A stretch of 64,000 nt of DNA, taken from the NCBI RefSeq assembly GCF_022921075.1, contig NZ_CP095050.1, positions 1,674,001 to 1,738,000 on the forward strand, written 5' to 3'. Positions 54,237 through 62,578 of this stretch are shown one piece after another. The DNA is from Hymenobacter sp. 5317J-9 (lineage in GTDB: Bacteria > Bacteroidota > Bacteroidia > Cytophagales > Hymenobacteraceae). Below the pieces are notes generated by a model. It was not told where the DNA came from. It was given only the letters and a program-made list of their open reading frames with translations, and did not search any database. Within the stretch, counting starts at the first letter, position 1. Each line of letters starts with the position of its first letter. A program made the translations under genes and the position numbers.

Positions 54237-55376
54237 CTACCGCGGCACTTCAATCTGCTGCATAATCTGCTTCACCACGTCGTCGGGCGTGCCGCCTTCC
54301 ATCTCGCGTTCCGGCGTGAGCATGATGCGGTGGCGCAGCACACTGGGGGCCAGAAACTGCACGTCTTCGGGCGTCACGAAGTCGCGGCCGCGCAGGGCGG
54401 CCAGGGCCTTGGCGCCGTTGAGCAGGGCCAGCGAGGCGCGGGGCGAAGCGCCCAGGTACAAGGATTTGTGCGCCCGCGTTTGGCCCACCAGCTTGGCGAT
54501 GTACTCCAGAATATTGGGCTCTACGCGCTGTTGGGCCACTTGCTGGCGCAGGGCGGCCAGGTCGGCGGCGCTCAGAATGGGCTGCACGGCCTCCAGGTGG
54601 GTGCTGCCCAGGCCGGCGTGGTGGCCGGTGAGTATCTGCACTTCCTCGGCCAGGGTGGGGTAGCCCACGTGCAGCTTGAACAGGAAACGGTCGAGCTGAG
54701 CTTCGGGCAGGCGGTAGGTGCCTTCCTGCTCCACGGGGTTCTGGGTGGCCAGCACCAGGAAGGGCTCGGTCATGGGGTAGGTGGTGCCGTCCTGGGTCAC
54801 GGTGCGCTCCTCCATCACCTCAAACAGCGCCGACTGCGTCTTGGCCGGTGCGCGGTTGATTTCATCAATCAAGACCACGCTGGCGAAAATGGGCCCGGGC
54901 CGAAACTCAAAATCCGACTTGTTCTGCCGGAACACCGACGTGCCCAGCACGTCCGACGGCATCAAATCGGGAGTGAACTGAATGCGGCTGAACGGCACTT
55001 CCAGCGTGCGCGCCAGCAGCTTGGCCATGAGTGTTTTGGCTACGCCGGGCACCCCTTCCAGCAGCACGTGGCCGTCGGCCAGCACGGCGGTAAGCAGCAA
55101 TTCAAGCAGCTCGGTTTGGCCCACGATGATTTTGCCGATTTCTGCCCGAATGGCATCGGTTTGGGCCGTGAGGCGGGCAAAGTCGGTGCGCGGGGCGAAT
55201 GCGGCCGCGGCTGAAGCCTCGGGCGTTGGCTGCGCTTCAGCCGTAGCAGGCGTTTCAGACGCCGCCGCCGCTTCGGCCCCGGCGCTGGCATCGGCCGATA
55301 GCGGAGCGGCCGGGGTGCTGCCCATCTGGTTAGGGGCCGGGGTAGGGGAGGTCAGGTCGAAGTTTTCGTTTTCCAT
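54237..55376 (-). CDS. MoxR-family AAA+ ATPase
   Basis: A 379-residue cytosolic ATPase. About 62 N-terminal residues form an Ala/Pro/Thr-rich linker not typical of the family. The core has Walker A GVPGVAKTLMAK near residue 110, Walker B VLIDEINRAPAKTQ, sensor region FLVLATQNPVEQEGTY, and the MoxR lid region ASPRASLALLNGAKALAAL. MoxR proteins act as chaperones for partners such as the DUF58/VWA protein encoded downstream. Its ATG directly follows the TAA of the small gene at 55377. Confidence 0.93.
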   Translation of the reverse strand: MENENFDLTSPTPAPNQMGSTPAAPLSADASAGAEAAAASETPATAEAQPTPEASAAAAFAPRTDFARLTAQTDAIRAEIGKIIVGQTELLELLLTAVLADGHVLLEGVPGVAKTLMAKLLARTLEVPFSRIQFTPDLMPSDVLGTSVFRQNKSDFEFRPGPIFASVVLIDEINRAPAKTQSALFEVMEERTVTQDGTTYPMTEPFLVLATQNPVEQEGTYRLPEAQLDRFLFKLHVGYPTLAEEVQILTGHHAGLGSTHLEAVQPILSAADLAALRQQVAQQRVEPNILEYIAKLVGQTRAHKSLYLGASPRASLALLNGAKALAALRGRDFVTPEDVQFLAPSVLRHRIMLTPEREMEGGTPDDVVKQIMQQIEVPR

Positions 55377-55649
55377 TTACAAAGTGCTGGCGTAGCCTAA
55401 TAAGGTTTGAGCAGTTTCTTTATCGGCGCAGACCTCGTGTAGAGTAGCGAGTATTTTTTTGGCGTATTCTTTCGAAACCAGGTTTCGGTGGTAAAGCTTC
55501 AGGTCTTGTAGTACATCGCTTAATTCATTCCAATCCACGTCCATCAGCTCCTTTTCAGCAGCTTGGGCCTGCTTGTAGAAGCGCCGCAAATCCCACTGAT
55601 ATTTAATGAGCACGGCGAGCTTTTCAACGGTGAGCAAGTGCGCGTTCAT
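55377..55649 (-). CDS. Small uncharacterised protein inside the MoxR operon
   Basis: A 90-residue soluble, probably all-helical protein with no recognised domain (LIKYQWDLRRFYKQAQAAEK, then LKLYHRNLVSKEYAKKIL). It overlaps the DUF4350 stop by four bases (ATGA) and its TAA abuts the moxR ATG. The coding sequence is clearly more A/T-rich than both neighbours, which suggests a recent arrival or relaxed codon use. No signal peptide or membrane segment. Confidence 0.7.
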   Translation of the reverse strand: MNAHLLTVEKLAVLIKYQWDLRRFYKQAQAAEKELMDVDWNELSDVLQDLKLYHRNLVSKEYAKKILATLHEVCADKETAQTLLGYASTL

Positions 55650-57139
55650 CGGCCGGCCTCCCGCTTAAAATCACTGAGCGCCTTGCTCAGCTGCAGCAGC
55701 TGTTGGTCGTTCATCTGGGGAGCGGTGCGGGCGAAATTCACCAGCCGCAGCAGCTCATCGACACGGCTTTGGCTCAGGCCCGATTTCTGGCTGAGGCGTT
55801 GGCGGAAGTCGGCGTCGGCAAAATCGGGGGAGCTTTCCTGGAAGCGGGTGCGCAGGTAGTCCAGAAACAGCGCCACCTTTTTCTCGGCAATCAGGGCGTG
55901 GCTGCTGCCTTGGCGGTAGAGGCTGGCCACCGTGCGCGTGAACAGCAGCGTGGTGTTGGGCAAAGGCTTGATAGTGGGAATGATGCGCTGCCGGCGCCGG
56001 GCTTCCACCAGCACAAACAGCAACCCGCCGAACAGGCACAGGTAGTAGGCCCATTTCAGCGCCTCGTTCGCAAACACCACGCGCAGCAGCGACTGCTCGC
56101 CCTCCGGCCCTTGCTTCTGGTACTCGTCCCACCAGGTGCGGCGGGCGGGCAGGTAGGCCAGCGCGGCAGCGGCAAAGCCGGCGGTGCGGGGCCGCAGCAC
56201 GTGGTAGTTGGCGAAGGCGGCGGGAGCGGTGCATAAGTAGAAATGGCCGCGCCCGTAATCGAGCCGGATGAACACGGCCCGGCCCTTGGCATCAGTCGCC
56301 AGCGTGCGCCCTGCGCGGCCCGAATCCACGTCAAAATGCTGTTCCACGCTGGTGCCCGGCAGCCGGATGCCAGCCCGCGCCAGCGCCGGGTTGGTGAAGC
56401 GCAGGTCAACCGAATCAAGCGAGAAAATGCCTTTGTAGTCCTTGCTCGACGTGAGGGCCAATTCCCGGGTGCGGAAGCCCAGGCTGTCGCGCAATAGCCC
56501 GCGCCCGCTCCCAAAGTCTTTGGCCGCAATGAAAACGTCGTTGCCCCGCGCCACAAACTGCAGCAAGGCCCTCGCATCGAGCCGGCTCAGGTCAAAATCC
56601 TGGTTGACGAAGAGGTAATTGGCCTGCCCGGCTCTGAGCGGAATGGGCTCGTTATTCTCCTCTTCGTCTTCATCCTCCGCGTATTCTGCCTCCTCGTCAT
56701 CACTGGAGATGGCCGTAGAGTCCGCTTCTTCCGTGTTCGAGGCAACGGCCGTCGTGTCGGCGTCGGCTGTGGCGGTGCTGTCAGAGGCATCGGCGGTAGC
56801 TGTCGAGTCAGTGGCTTCGGCTTCTTCCGAGGCGCTATCGGCTTCCGTGACAACTGTCTCCGTTATCTGGCGCGTGCGATAGTCGGGCGCCGTGTCATCG
56901 AGCTTGATGCCGGTGAGCTGGCTGTACACGGGCAGGCGCACGGTTTCGACGGAATCGGTGCCCAGCAGGCGCGGCAGCTGGTCGAACAGCACGTAGGTGC
57001 CGTAGGGTATTTTGTCCTTATTGGCGTAGGTGGGCGACCAATCCAGCGGCTTGGGCCGGTTGTATTCCAGCGTCACGTAGCCCGCAAACAGCAGCGCCAC
57101 CCCTAGCAGATACAAGCGAAACGTGGTGAGCTGCGGCAT
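55646..57139 (-). CDS. DUF4350 membrane protein with a long acidic insertion
   Basis: A 497-residue protein with an N-terminal helix (about 9-26), an extracytoplasmic DUF4350 domain, a second helix (WAYYLCLFGGLLFVLVE, about 355-372) and a cytoplasmic helical tail. Blocks DKIPYGTYVLFDQLPRLLG and the strand region around ANYLFVNQDFDLSRLDAR fit the family. Between them, residues about 95-165 are an Asp/Glu/Thr/Ala-rich low-complexity loop. It is part of the MoxR-DUF58-DUF4350-DUF4129 cluster, probably a membrane assembly. It shares one base (TAATG) with DUF4129. Confidence 0.85.
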   Translation of the reverse strand: MPQLTTFRLYLLGVALLFAGYVTLEYNRPKPLDWSPTYANKDKIPYGTYVLFDQLPRLLGTDSVETVRLPVYSQLTGIKLDDTAPDYRTRQITETVVTEADSASEEAEATDSTATADASDSTATADADTTAVASNTEEADSTAISSDDEEAEYAEDEDEEENNEPIPLRAGQANYLFVNQDFDLSRLDARALLQFVARGNDVFIAAKDFGSGRGLLRDSLGFRTRELALTSSKDYKGIFSLDSVDLRFTNPALARAGIRLPGTSVEQHFDVDSGRAGRTLATDAKGRAVFIRLDYGRGHFYLCTAPAAFANYHVLRPRTAGFAAAALAYLPARRTWWDEYQKQGPEGEQSLLRVVFANEALKWAYYLCLFGGLLFVLVEARRRQRIIPTIKPLPNTTLLFTRTVASLYRQGSSHALIAEKKVALFLDYLRTRFQESSPDFADADFRQRLSQKSGLSQSRVDELLRLVNFARTAPQMNDQQLLQLSKALSDFKREAGR

Positions 57140-57999
57140 TAGTCGGCAAGGGCGTTAGGGGCGGGCACGGCGATGCGGGGGCGGCCCGCCAACTGGGCGC
57201 TCACGGCGCGCTGGCTGGCCCGGGCCTGCTGGTAGAGCGGGGCGTTGAGGCGCAGGTCGCCGTACCACACGTACTCAAACTCGCGGGTAGCCGCCCGAAA
57301 AGCGTCGCGCAGCGGCCCGTTGGGCAATTCAAATAGGTAGGCGTGGTTGGTCTTGTCGGGCTGCCACTGAATGAGGCCACCGTCCGTCAGGTGCTTCAGC
57401 ACTTCGAGGTAGCCCAGGCGAATGGCCAAGCGGAAGTTGCCCGCCGCCTCGGCCTCGGCAATGCGGGTGCGGAAGTCCACTTCGTGAATGTTCTCGGCGC
57501 CGCTGTCGTAGGCCAGCGCGCCGCGCCGACCCGAGCGGCCGAAGGCCGCCGTCACGTCCACTTCCAGCAGCTTGAGCACGGCGTACACCAAGGCTACCAG
57601 AATGGCCGCATACACGCCGTATTTCCACGTAACGCGGCCGGTGGGCGTGCGCAGCAGGCTGCCCAGCCAGCGCCAGATGCGGGCCCAGAAGGCGTCCCAG
57701 GCGCTGGTGGTTTGGTCGGGCTCCACGTAGCGGAAGTCGCGCTGGCTGGCCAGCTCGCGCAGGCGGGCTTCGTCGTAGCGCCGCACGGGCAGGCGGGTGT
57801 TGCGGTCGGCCGGCAGGGGCTTGGCCGTGGGTTTGGGCCGCTCGGCCGCGGGCTTTTCAGTCGATGGTGCGGGTTTGGCCCAGCCCGGGCTGGCGGCACT
57901 GCCGGACAGGCACAGGGCCAGCAGCACGCGCCGGCCCCAGCGGCCGCCGTGTTGTAGCTGAAGTTTACCCAAGTATCCGAGCACGCGCAAAGTCAACAA
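57139..57999 (-). CDS. DUF4129 protein
   Basis: A 286-residue exported membrane protein. A signal-like segment (RRVLLALCLSGSAASPGWA) is followed by a Pro/Lys-rich stretch, one central helix (YGVYAAILVALVYAVLKLL, about 153-172) and the DUF4129 C-terminal region with AIRLGYLEVLKHLTDGGLIQ and EFEYVWYGDLRL. The listed start is a TTG at 57999; nearer GTG codons before the signal sequence are possible. It is translationally coupled to DUF4350. Confidence 0.85.
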   Translation of the reverse strand: MLTLRVLGYLGKLQLQHGGRWGRRVLLALCLSGSAASPGWAKPAPSTEKPAAERPKPTAKPLPADRNTRLPVRRYDEARLRELASQRDFRYVEPDQTTSAWDAFWARIWRWLGSLLRTPTGRVTWKYGVYAAILVALVYAVLKLLEVDVTAAFGRSGRRGALAYDSGAENIHEVDFRTRIAEAEAAGNFRLAIRLGYLEVLKHLTDGGLIQWQPDKTNHAYLFELPNGPLRDAFRAATREFEYVWYGDLRLNAPLYQQARASQRAVSAQLAGRPRIAVPAPNALAD

Positions 58000-58063
58000 C
58001 CAGTCTGATTTATGCTTGATAATCCTCCCAAAGCTACACCGCGGGCCGAGGCCGGCGCGTGGG

Positions 58064-59074
58064 CTAATATTCGCCTTCCTCGTCGGGGCGGTAGGCGGCG
58101 TTGCTCACGCGCGGCGCCGAGGCCTGGCCCAGCGTGTTCAGCAGCTGGCGCAAGCCCACGCCCTCGCGGCGCTCCACCAGGTTGAAGTACTGAAACAGCA
58201 TGGCCACCAGCGGCAGCACCGCCGTGAAAATCCAGCCCAAGGCATAAATCGCCATCGCGGCAATGCTCAGCACGTTGGAATCGTCGACGTTCCAGTGCAG
58301 CAGGACTTTAGCCGCCATCATCGCGTAGAAAGGAATGATGAACAAGTAGTTCATGACGCCGGTGATGAACGTGATTATCATGTACAGACCCAACGTCGAC
58401 CACCATTTGCCTTTGATTAGGTAAAAGGAGCGGCGAAACGCGGCCACCACGCCCCCGTCTTCCATCCACAGCGCGGGGAAATACAACGACAGGCACACCA
58501 CCACCCACAGCAGCGCCGGAAACACCAGCACCACAAAGCCGGGCCCCGCCAGCGCCAGCGCCCCGCTCAAAATGCCAAACCCCAGGCCCAGCACGGTGCC
58601 GAGCAGCAACCAGGCGCCCACCACGCTGCCCAGGCGGCTGCGCAACAGGCGCCATACCGCGCTGGGTGCCACCGGCTCGTCGGGCGGGGTGTTCATCCGC
58701 ACCCGCACAAAGGCATACACCGTGCTCGACAGCAGCAGGAAAGCCGCCAGAAAGCCGGCCGCCGCCAGGCAAATGCCCAGCACGGAAGAGGTCGTCATCA
58801 TGGCGTTGGCCGTGCCGAAGCTCTCGGTGACGCGGCTCGTGCGCCCGCCCGGAAAGCGCCCGCCCATGCCGGGAATCGAGCTCAGGAAATTGCCCATCAG
58901 CAGGCCCATGCCGATGCCGCCGAGCAGGGCCGCCGGCAGCACAAAGTAGGCCAGGCACTTGAGCAAGGGCCGAAACTGGGACGTCACAAACTCGAAGGTG
59001 GCGCCGACTTTGGCCCCAAAATCCCGCTCCCGCCGGTAGTCGGCTTCACGGGTAAAACGTTGTGCAACTGGCAT
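58064..59074 (-). CDS. Polytopic membrane protein of the MoxR/SpoIIM cluster
   Basis: A 336-residue protein with six to seven predicted helices, starting after a soluble segment of about 35 residues. The block SFYLIKGKWWSTLGLYMIIT is similar in style to glycerophosphoryl-diester-phosphodiesterase membrane domains and to DUF4013-type proteins, which commonly occur in this cluster. No catalytic residues were recognised. It lies between SpoIIM (66 bases upstream) and DUF4129 (64 bases downstream), all on the minus strand. Confidence 0.75.
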   Translation of the reverse strand: MPVAQRFTREADYRRERDFGAKVGATFEFVTSQFRPLLKCLAYFVLPAALLGGIGMGLLMGNFLSSIPGMGGRFPGGRTSRVTESFGTANAMMTTSSVLGICLAAAGFLAAFLLLSSTVYAFVRVRMNTPPDEPVAPSAVWRLLRSRLGSVVGAWLLLGTVLGLGFGILSGALALAGPGFVVLVFPALLWVVVCLSLYFPALWMEDGGVVAAFRRSFYLIKGKWWSTLGLYMIITFITGVMNYLFIIPFYAMMAAKVLLHWNVDDSNVLSIAAMAIYALGWIFTAVLPLVAMLFQYFNLVERREGVGLRQLLNTLGQASAPRVSNAAYRPDEEGEY

Positions 59075-59140
59075 GGTGGCAGGGTAGGGCTAGGGCCGGA
59101 TATGAAGGAGGAAAGGGCGAAACAGGGGAAATAAACAAGG

Positions 59141-60106
59141 TTATTGGGCCGCGGCGGCCGCGGTTTCGAGCCGGCGGCCCAGCTGGCGCGGATGCCACAC
59201 AAAGTACCACGCAATGAAAGCCGCCGAGCTGCCGATGATGGCGAGGCTGGCCGCCACCGGCATCTCGGTGTGGCGCGTCACGAAGCTTTCCAGAAAACCG
59301 GCCACCACGAAGATGGGCACCAGCCCGATGGCCATTTTGAGGCCGTCGCGCGCGGCGAGGCGAAACGCCTCGCTCCGGCTGAACGTGCCCGGAAACAGCA
59401 GGCCCCGCGCCATCACGAAGCCGGCGGCGCCGGCCACCACCACGGCCGAAATTTCCAGCGTGCCGTGTATCCAGATGGTGAGCACCGAGGCGCGCAGCAT
59501 GTGGTAGTGGTAGAAGAAGTATTGAAACGAGCCCAGCATGATGCCCGTGCGAAACATCTGCACCAGTGTGCCGATGCCCAGCGTGGCCCCCAGCACGTAA
59601 ATGCTCAGCGCCACGTACACGTTGTTGGCGGTGATGCCGAGGAACATCAATGTTTCGCCCTCCTGCTTGTACACGGCCATGGGGTCGCCGCGGCGGATGT
59701 ATTCGATGGTCTGGTTCACGTAGGCGTCGCCCAGCACCACGCGCACAAACGAGTCGTCTTGCGCCGCCGAGAGGGCGCCCAGCGCCGTGAACACCAAAAA
59801 GAGCAGCGCCGTGAACCCCAGCGTGCGGTGGTGCCGGGCCACCACCAGCGGCAGCTCCACGGCCCAGAACTGGGCGAAGCGGCCGTGGCTCTGGCGCTTG
59901 TTGGCGTAGAGGCGCTGGTGCAGCTTGCCGGCCAGGCCGTTGAGGTAGGCCGTGGTGGGCGAGGTAGGGTAAAAGGTCTGGGCGTAGGCCAGGTCGTCGG
60001 TGAGGGCCACGAAGCGGGCGGCCAGCTCGTCGGGGCCGGCCGCGGGCTGCTTTTCGTACTGCTGCCAGCGCTCCTGGTTCTGGCGCAAAAAAACGGCTTC
60101 TCGCAT
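59141..60106 (-). CDS. Stage II sporulation protein M-like membrane protein
   Basis: A 321-residue protein. The N-terminus MREAVFLRQNQERWQQYEK and the following ELAARFVALTDDLAYAQTFYP are standard for SpoIIM-like proteins of non-spore-formers. About five to six helices follow, including the block IWIHGTLEISAVVVAGAAGF. In Bacteroidota it is linked with RDD, DUF4129, MoxR and DUF58 genes; the function is unknown but not sporulation. It is divergent from the RDD gene. Confidence 0.9.
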   Translation of the reverse strand: MREAVFLRQNQERWQQYEKQPAAGPDELAARFVALTDDLAYAQTFYPTSPTTAYLNGLAGKLHQRLYANKRQSHGRFAQFWAVELPLVVARHHRTLGFTALLFLVFTALGALSAAQDDSFVRVVLGDAYVNQTIEYIRRGDPMAVYKQEGETLMFLGITANNVYVALSIYVLGATLGIGTLVQMFRTGIMLGSFQYFFYHYHMLRASVLTIWIHGTLEISAVVVAGAAGFVMARGLLFPGTFSRSEAFRLAARDGLKMAIGLVPIFVVAGFLESFVTRHTEMPVAASLAIIGSSAAFIAWYFVWHPRQLGRRLETAAAAAQ

Positions 60107-60234
60107 GGCTCGGAATTGAAGGGCTTAAAGATAGGGAGCCCGGGGCAGCCAACCGCACCCTGGCGGCGGGCGCCAGACCAAGTTTTGCCCGGTGCCGGTT
60201 TTGCCGTTTCTTCGTCGGAAATAACCTTTCTGCC

Positions 60235-60948
60235 ATGGCCAGCATCCGCGTCCAGACCGCCCAAAACGTTTCGCTCGAATACGAAGTCGCCAGCCTCGGC
60301 GACCGCATCGTGGCCGCCATTCTCGACAACCTCGTCTTGGGCGCCTGGGTGGCTGCTCTGGCGGTGCTATTTTCGGCGGGTGGGCTCAACAGCACCGCGT
60401 CGATGGTGACGCTGGGCGTGCTGGGGGGCGTGCCCTACGTGTTTTACCATCTGGTCTGCGAGGTGTTTTTCAACGGCCAAAGCATTGGTAAGAAGGCCCG
60501 CGACATTCGCGTGATGCGCCTCGACGGCACGGCCCCGAGCCTGGGCGACTACCTGCTGCGCTGGCTGCTGCGCATCGTCGACACAAGCCTGATGGGACTG
60601 GTGGCCATCATCACCATTGCCGCCAACGGGCGCGGGCAGCGCCTCGGCGACCTGGCCGCCGGCACCACCGTGGTGAAGGTGCGCCCGCAGGCCAGCTCGC
60701 CGCTGGCTCCCAACTTAGCCAGCCTGGCCGGCTACCAACCGGTGTTTCCGCAGGCGGCCCTACTCGCCGACCACGACGTGGCCCTGATTCGGCAGCTGGC
60801 CAACCAGGCCAGCGCCCGCAACAACTACGAGCTGCTGAACGAAATTGCCAACAAGGTGAAGGAAATCACGGGCATCCAAACCGATTTGCAGGACGCGCCC
60901 TTTCTGCAAACCGTGTTGCGCGACCATGCCCACCTGGCCCATCAGTAA
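60235..60948 (+). CDS. RDD-family membrane protein
   Basis: A 237-residue protein. The RDD domain starts SLEYEVASLGDRIVAAILDN and includes three to four helices and the conserved block GQSIGKKARDIRVMRLDG and RLGDLAAGTTVVKV. The C-terminal third is soluble and helical. It is the only plus-strand member of the SpoIIM/DUF4129/MoxR group, reading away from SpoIIM across 128 bases. Function unknown. Confidence 0.9.
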   Translation: MASIRVQTAQNVSLEYEVASLGDRIVAAILDNLVLGAWVAALAVLFSAGGLNSTASMVTLGVLGGVPYVFYHLVCEVFFNGQSIGKKARDIRVMRLDGTAPSLGDYLLRWLLRIVDTSLMGLVAIITIAANGRGQRLGDLAAGTTVVKVRPQASSPLAPNLASLAGYQPVFPQAALLADHDVALIRQLANQASARNNYELLNEIANKVKEITGIQTDLQDAPFLQTVLRDHAHLAHQ

Positions 60949-60974
60949 AACGTCCCATCGCCTCGAACAGCGCA

Positions 60975-61015
60975 TAAAAAAGCGGATGGCCCCACATGGA
61001 GCCAGCCGCTTTTTT
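60975..61015. terminator. Bidirectional terminator between RDD and susD genes
   Basis: AAAAAAGCGG-A-TGGC and GCCA-G-CCGCTTTTTT form a stem with one mismatch around a ten-base loop. A-run and T-run on the two sides suit the convergent RDD (plus) and SusD (minus) genes. Confidence 0.8.
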
Positions 61016-61042
61016 ATCGATTGCAAATTGGCTGTTGCGGGC

Positions 61043-62563
61043 CTAGTTGCGCGTCATGAGCTTGTTGGTGGACAGCTCCGAGGAGGGGATGGGCCACACG
61101 TAGAGCACGTCGGAAGGGTTGACGGCCGACACCGAGCCTTTGCCCGGAATGGGGGCGTTGAGGCGCATGATGTCGATGTTGCGCAGGCCTTCGCCCAGAA
61201 ACTCGATGCGGCGCTCCAGCAGCAGGGCGTCGAGCATGTCGGCGGCCGTGGCGAACGAGGCGTAGGCCCCGGTGGGGTTCGAGCGGGTCCGGACGGCGTT
61301 GAGTAGCTGCAGCGCCTGCGCGTCGACGGCGTTGGTGGAGCGCACCTTGGCTTCGGCCAGGTTCAGCATCACCTCGGCGTAGCGAATGACGGGCGCCTTG
61401 TCGACGTAGGGCGTGCTGGTGTTGGTGCCAGTGGGGTACTTTTTCAGGAACGACTCCGAACCCACCACCTGCACGAAGTTGGTGCGGCGGGCATCGGTGG
61501 CGGCAAAGGCCGAGCTGGCCAAGATGCCGCCCGCGGCGGTGTTCAGGCCGTATTCGCCGTTGCCGCCGTTGGCGGCGCCGGGGGGCAGGAAGTAGTAGGC
61601 CAGCTGGTTTTGGGTGCCCGGGCCGTCGGCCACGGTGAAGGGGAAAGACAAAATGCTTTCCGTGGTTTCCTGAGTGCCCGCAAACACGGCGGCTACCGAG
61701 GCGTTGAGGGCGTTGGGCACGCCGCTGGGGGCGGCATAGGGCGCAGCGGCGGGCACCAGCTTGTTGGCTTCCCGAATCACGTCGGCGTAGCGGCCCATGC
61801 TCAGGTACACCCGCGTTTTGAGGGCGATGGCCGTGTTGCGGTGGGCCCGCGTCACGTTCAGGGTCGCGGCCGAGGAGCCATAGGTCAGCGGCAGGCTGGT
61901 TTCGGCAAAGTCCAGGTCGGCCAGAATCTGCGTGTACACGTCGGCCACCGAGCTGCGGGCCAAGTCGTTGCCGGTGTCGTCGATTTCGGCGCGCAGGCGC
62001 AGGGGCAGGCCGGGCTTGCTGCCGCTGCCGTCGGCGTAGGGCCGGGCGTACAACTGCAGCAGCGAGTAGTAGCACAGGGCGCGCAGCAGCCGGGCTTCGC
62101 CGCGGTAGTTGTTGGCTTTGGTGGCGTAGTCGGCCGGGAAAATGGGCGCGACGAACTTCGAGGAATTCGCATCGAGGCCGGCCAGAAACACGTTGATTTG
62201 GTTGATGGCGGCGTAGCCCGCGCCCCAGGTGTTGATGACGTCGTTCTGGGAAGTTTCGGTGAGCGTGTGGTTCCACACGGCCGTGCCGGTCACCAGGTTC
62301 GAGGCGCGGTTGAGGAAGTCGTTGGCCCGGATGTCGCTGAAAATCTGGTAGCGTCCGCCCAGGAAACGGCCGTCTTTCACGAAGCTGTACAAGCCGTTGG
62401 CCTGCAGCTCGACGCGGGCAGGGGTGTCGAATACCACTTTGTCCGAGAACAAGGTGACGGGAACGGGGCTAAGCTTATCGGTTTGGCAGGACGAGAAGGC
62501 ACCCGCCGAGAGCAGGGCCGCGCACAGGGCCGCGGCCGCTTTGGTGTTTATAAATTTCTTCAT
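61043..62563 (-). CDS. SusD/RagB-family outer-membrane lipoprotein
   Basis: A 506-residue glycan- or nutrient-binding lipoprotein that caps a TonB-dependent porter. The signal peptide ends AFSSC (lipobox, Cys at about 26). The family region RGEARLLRALCYYSLLQLYARPY near residue 155, the C-terminal LLERRIEFLGEGLRNIDIMR and the final WPIPSSELSTNK are all typical. It is downstream of the SusC gene by 15 bases in one operon. The substrate cannot be read from the sequence; no glycosidase or sigma/anti-sigma gene lies between it and the RDD gene. Confidence 0.95.
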   Translation of the reverse strand: MKKFINTKAAAALCAALLSAGAFSSCQTDKLSPVPVTLFSDKVVFDTPARVELQANGLYSFVKDGRFLGGRYQIFSDIRANDFLNRASNLVTGTAVWNHTLTETSQNDVINTWGAGYAAINQINVFLAGLDANSSKFVAPIFPADYATKANNYRGEARLLRALCYYSLLQLYARPYADGSGSKPGLPLRLRAEIDDTGNDLARSSVADVYTQILADLDFAETSLPLTYGSSAATLNVTRAHRNTAIALKTRVYLSMGRYADVIREANKLVPAAAPYAAPSGVPNALNASVAAVFAGTQETTESILSFPFTVADGPGTQNQLAYYFLPPGAANGGNGEYGLNTAAGGILASSAFAATDARRTNFVQVVGSESFLKKYPTGTNTSTPYVDKAPVIRYAEVMLNLAEAKVRSTNAVDAQALQLLNAVRTRSNPTGAYASFATAADMLDALLLERRIEFLGEGLRNIDIMRLNAPIPGKGSVSAVNPSDVLYVWPIPSSELSTNKLMTRN

Positions 62564-62578
62564 CGGGATAAGTGCGAA

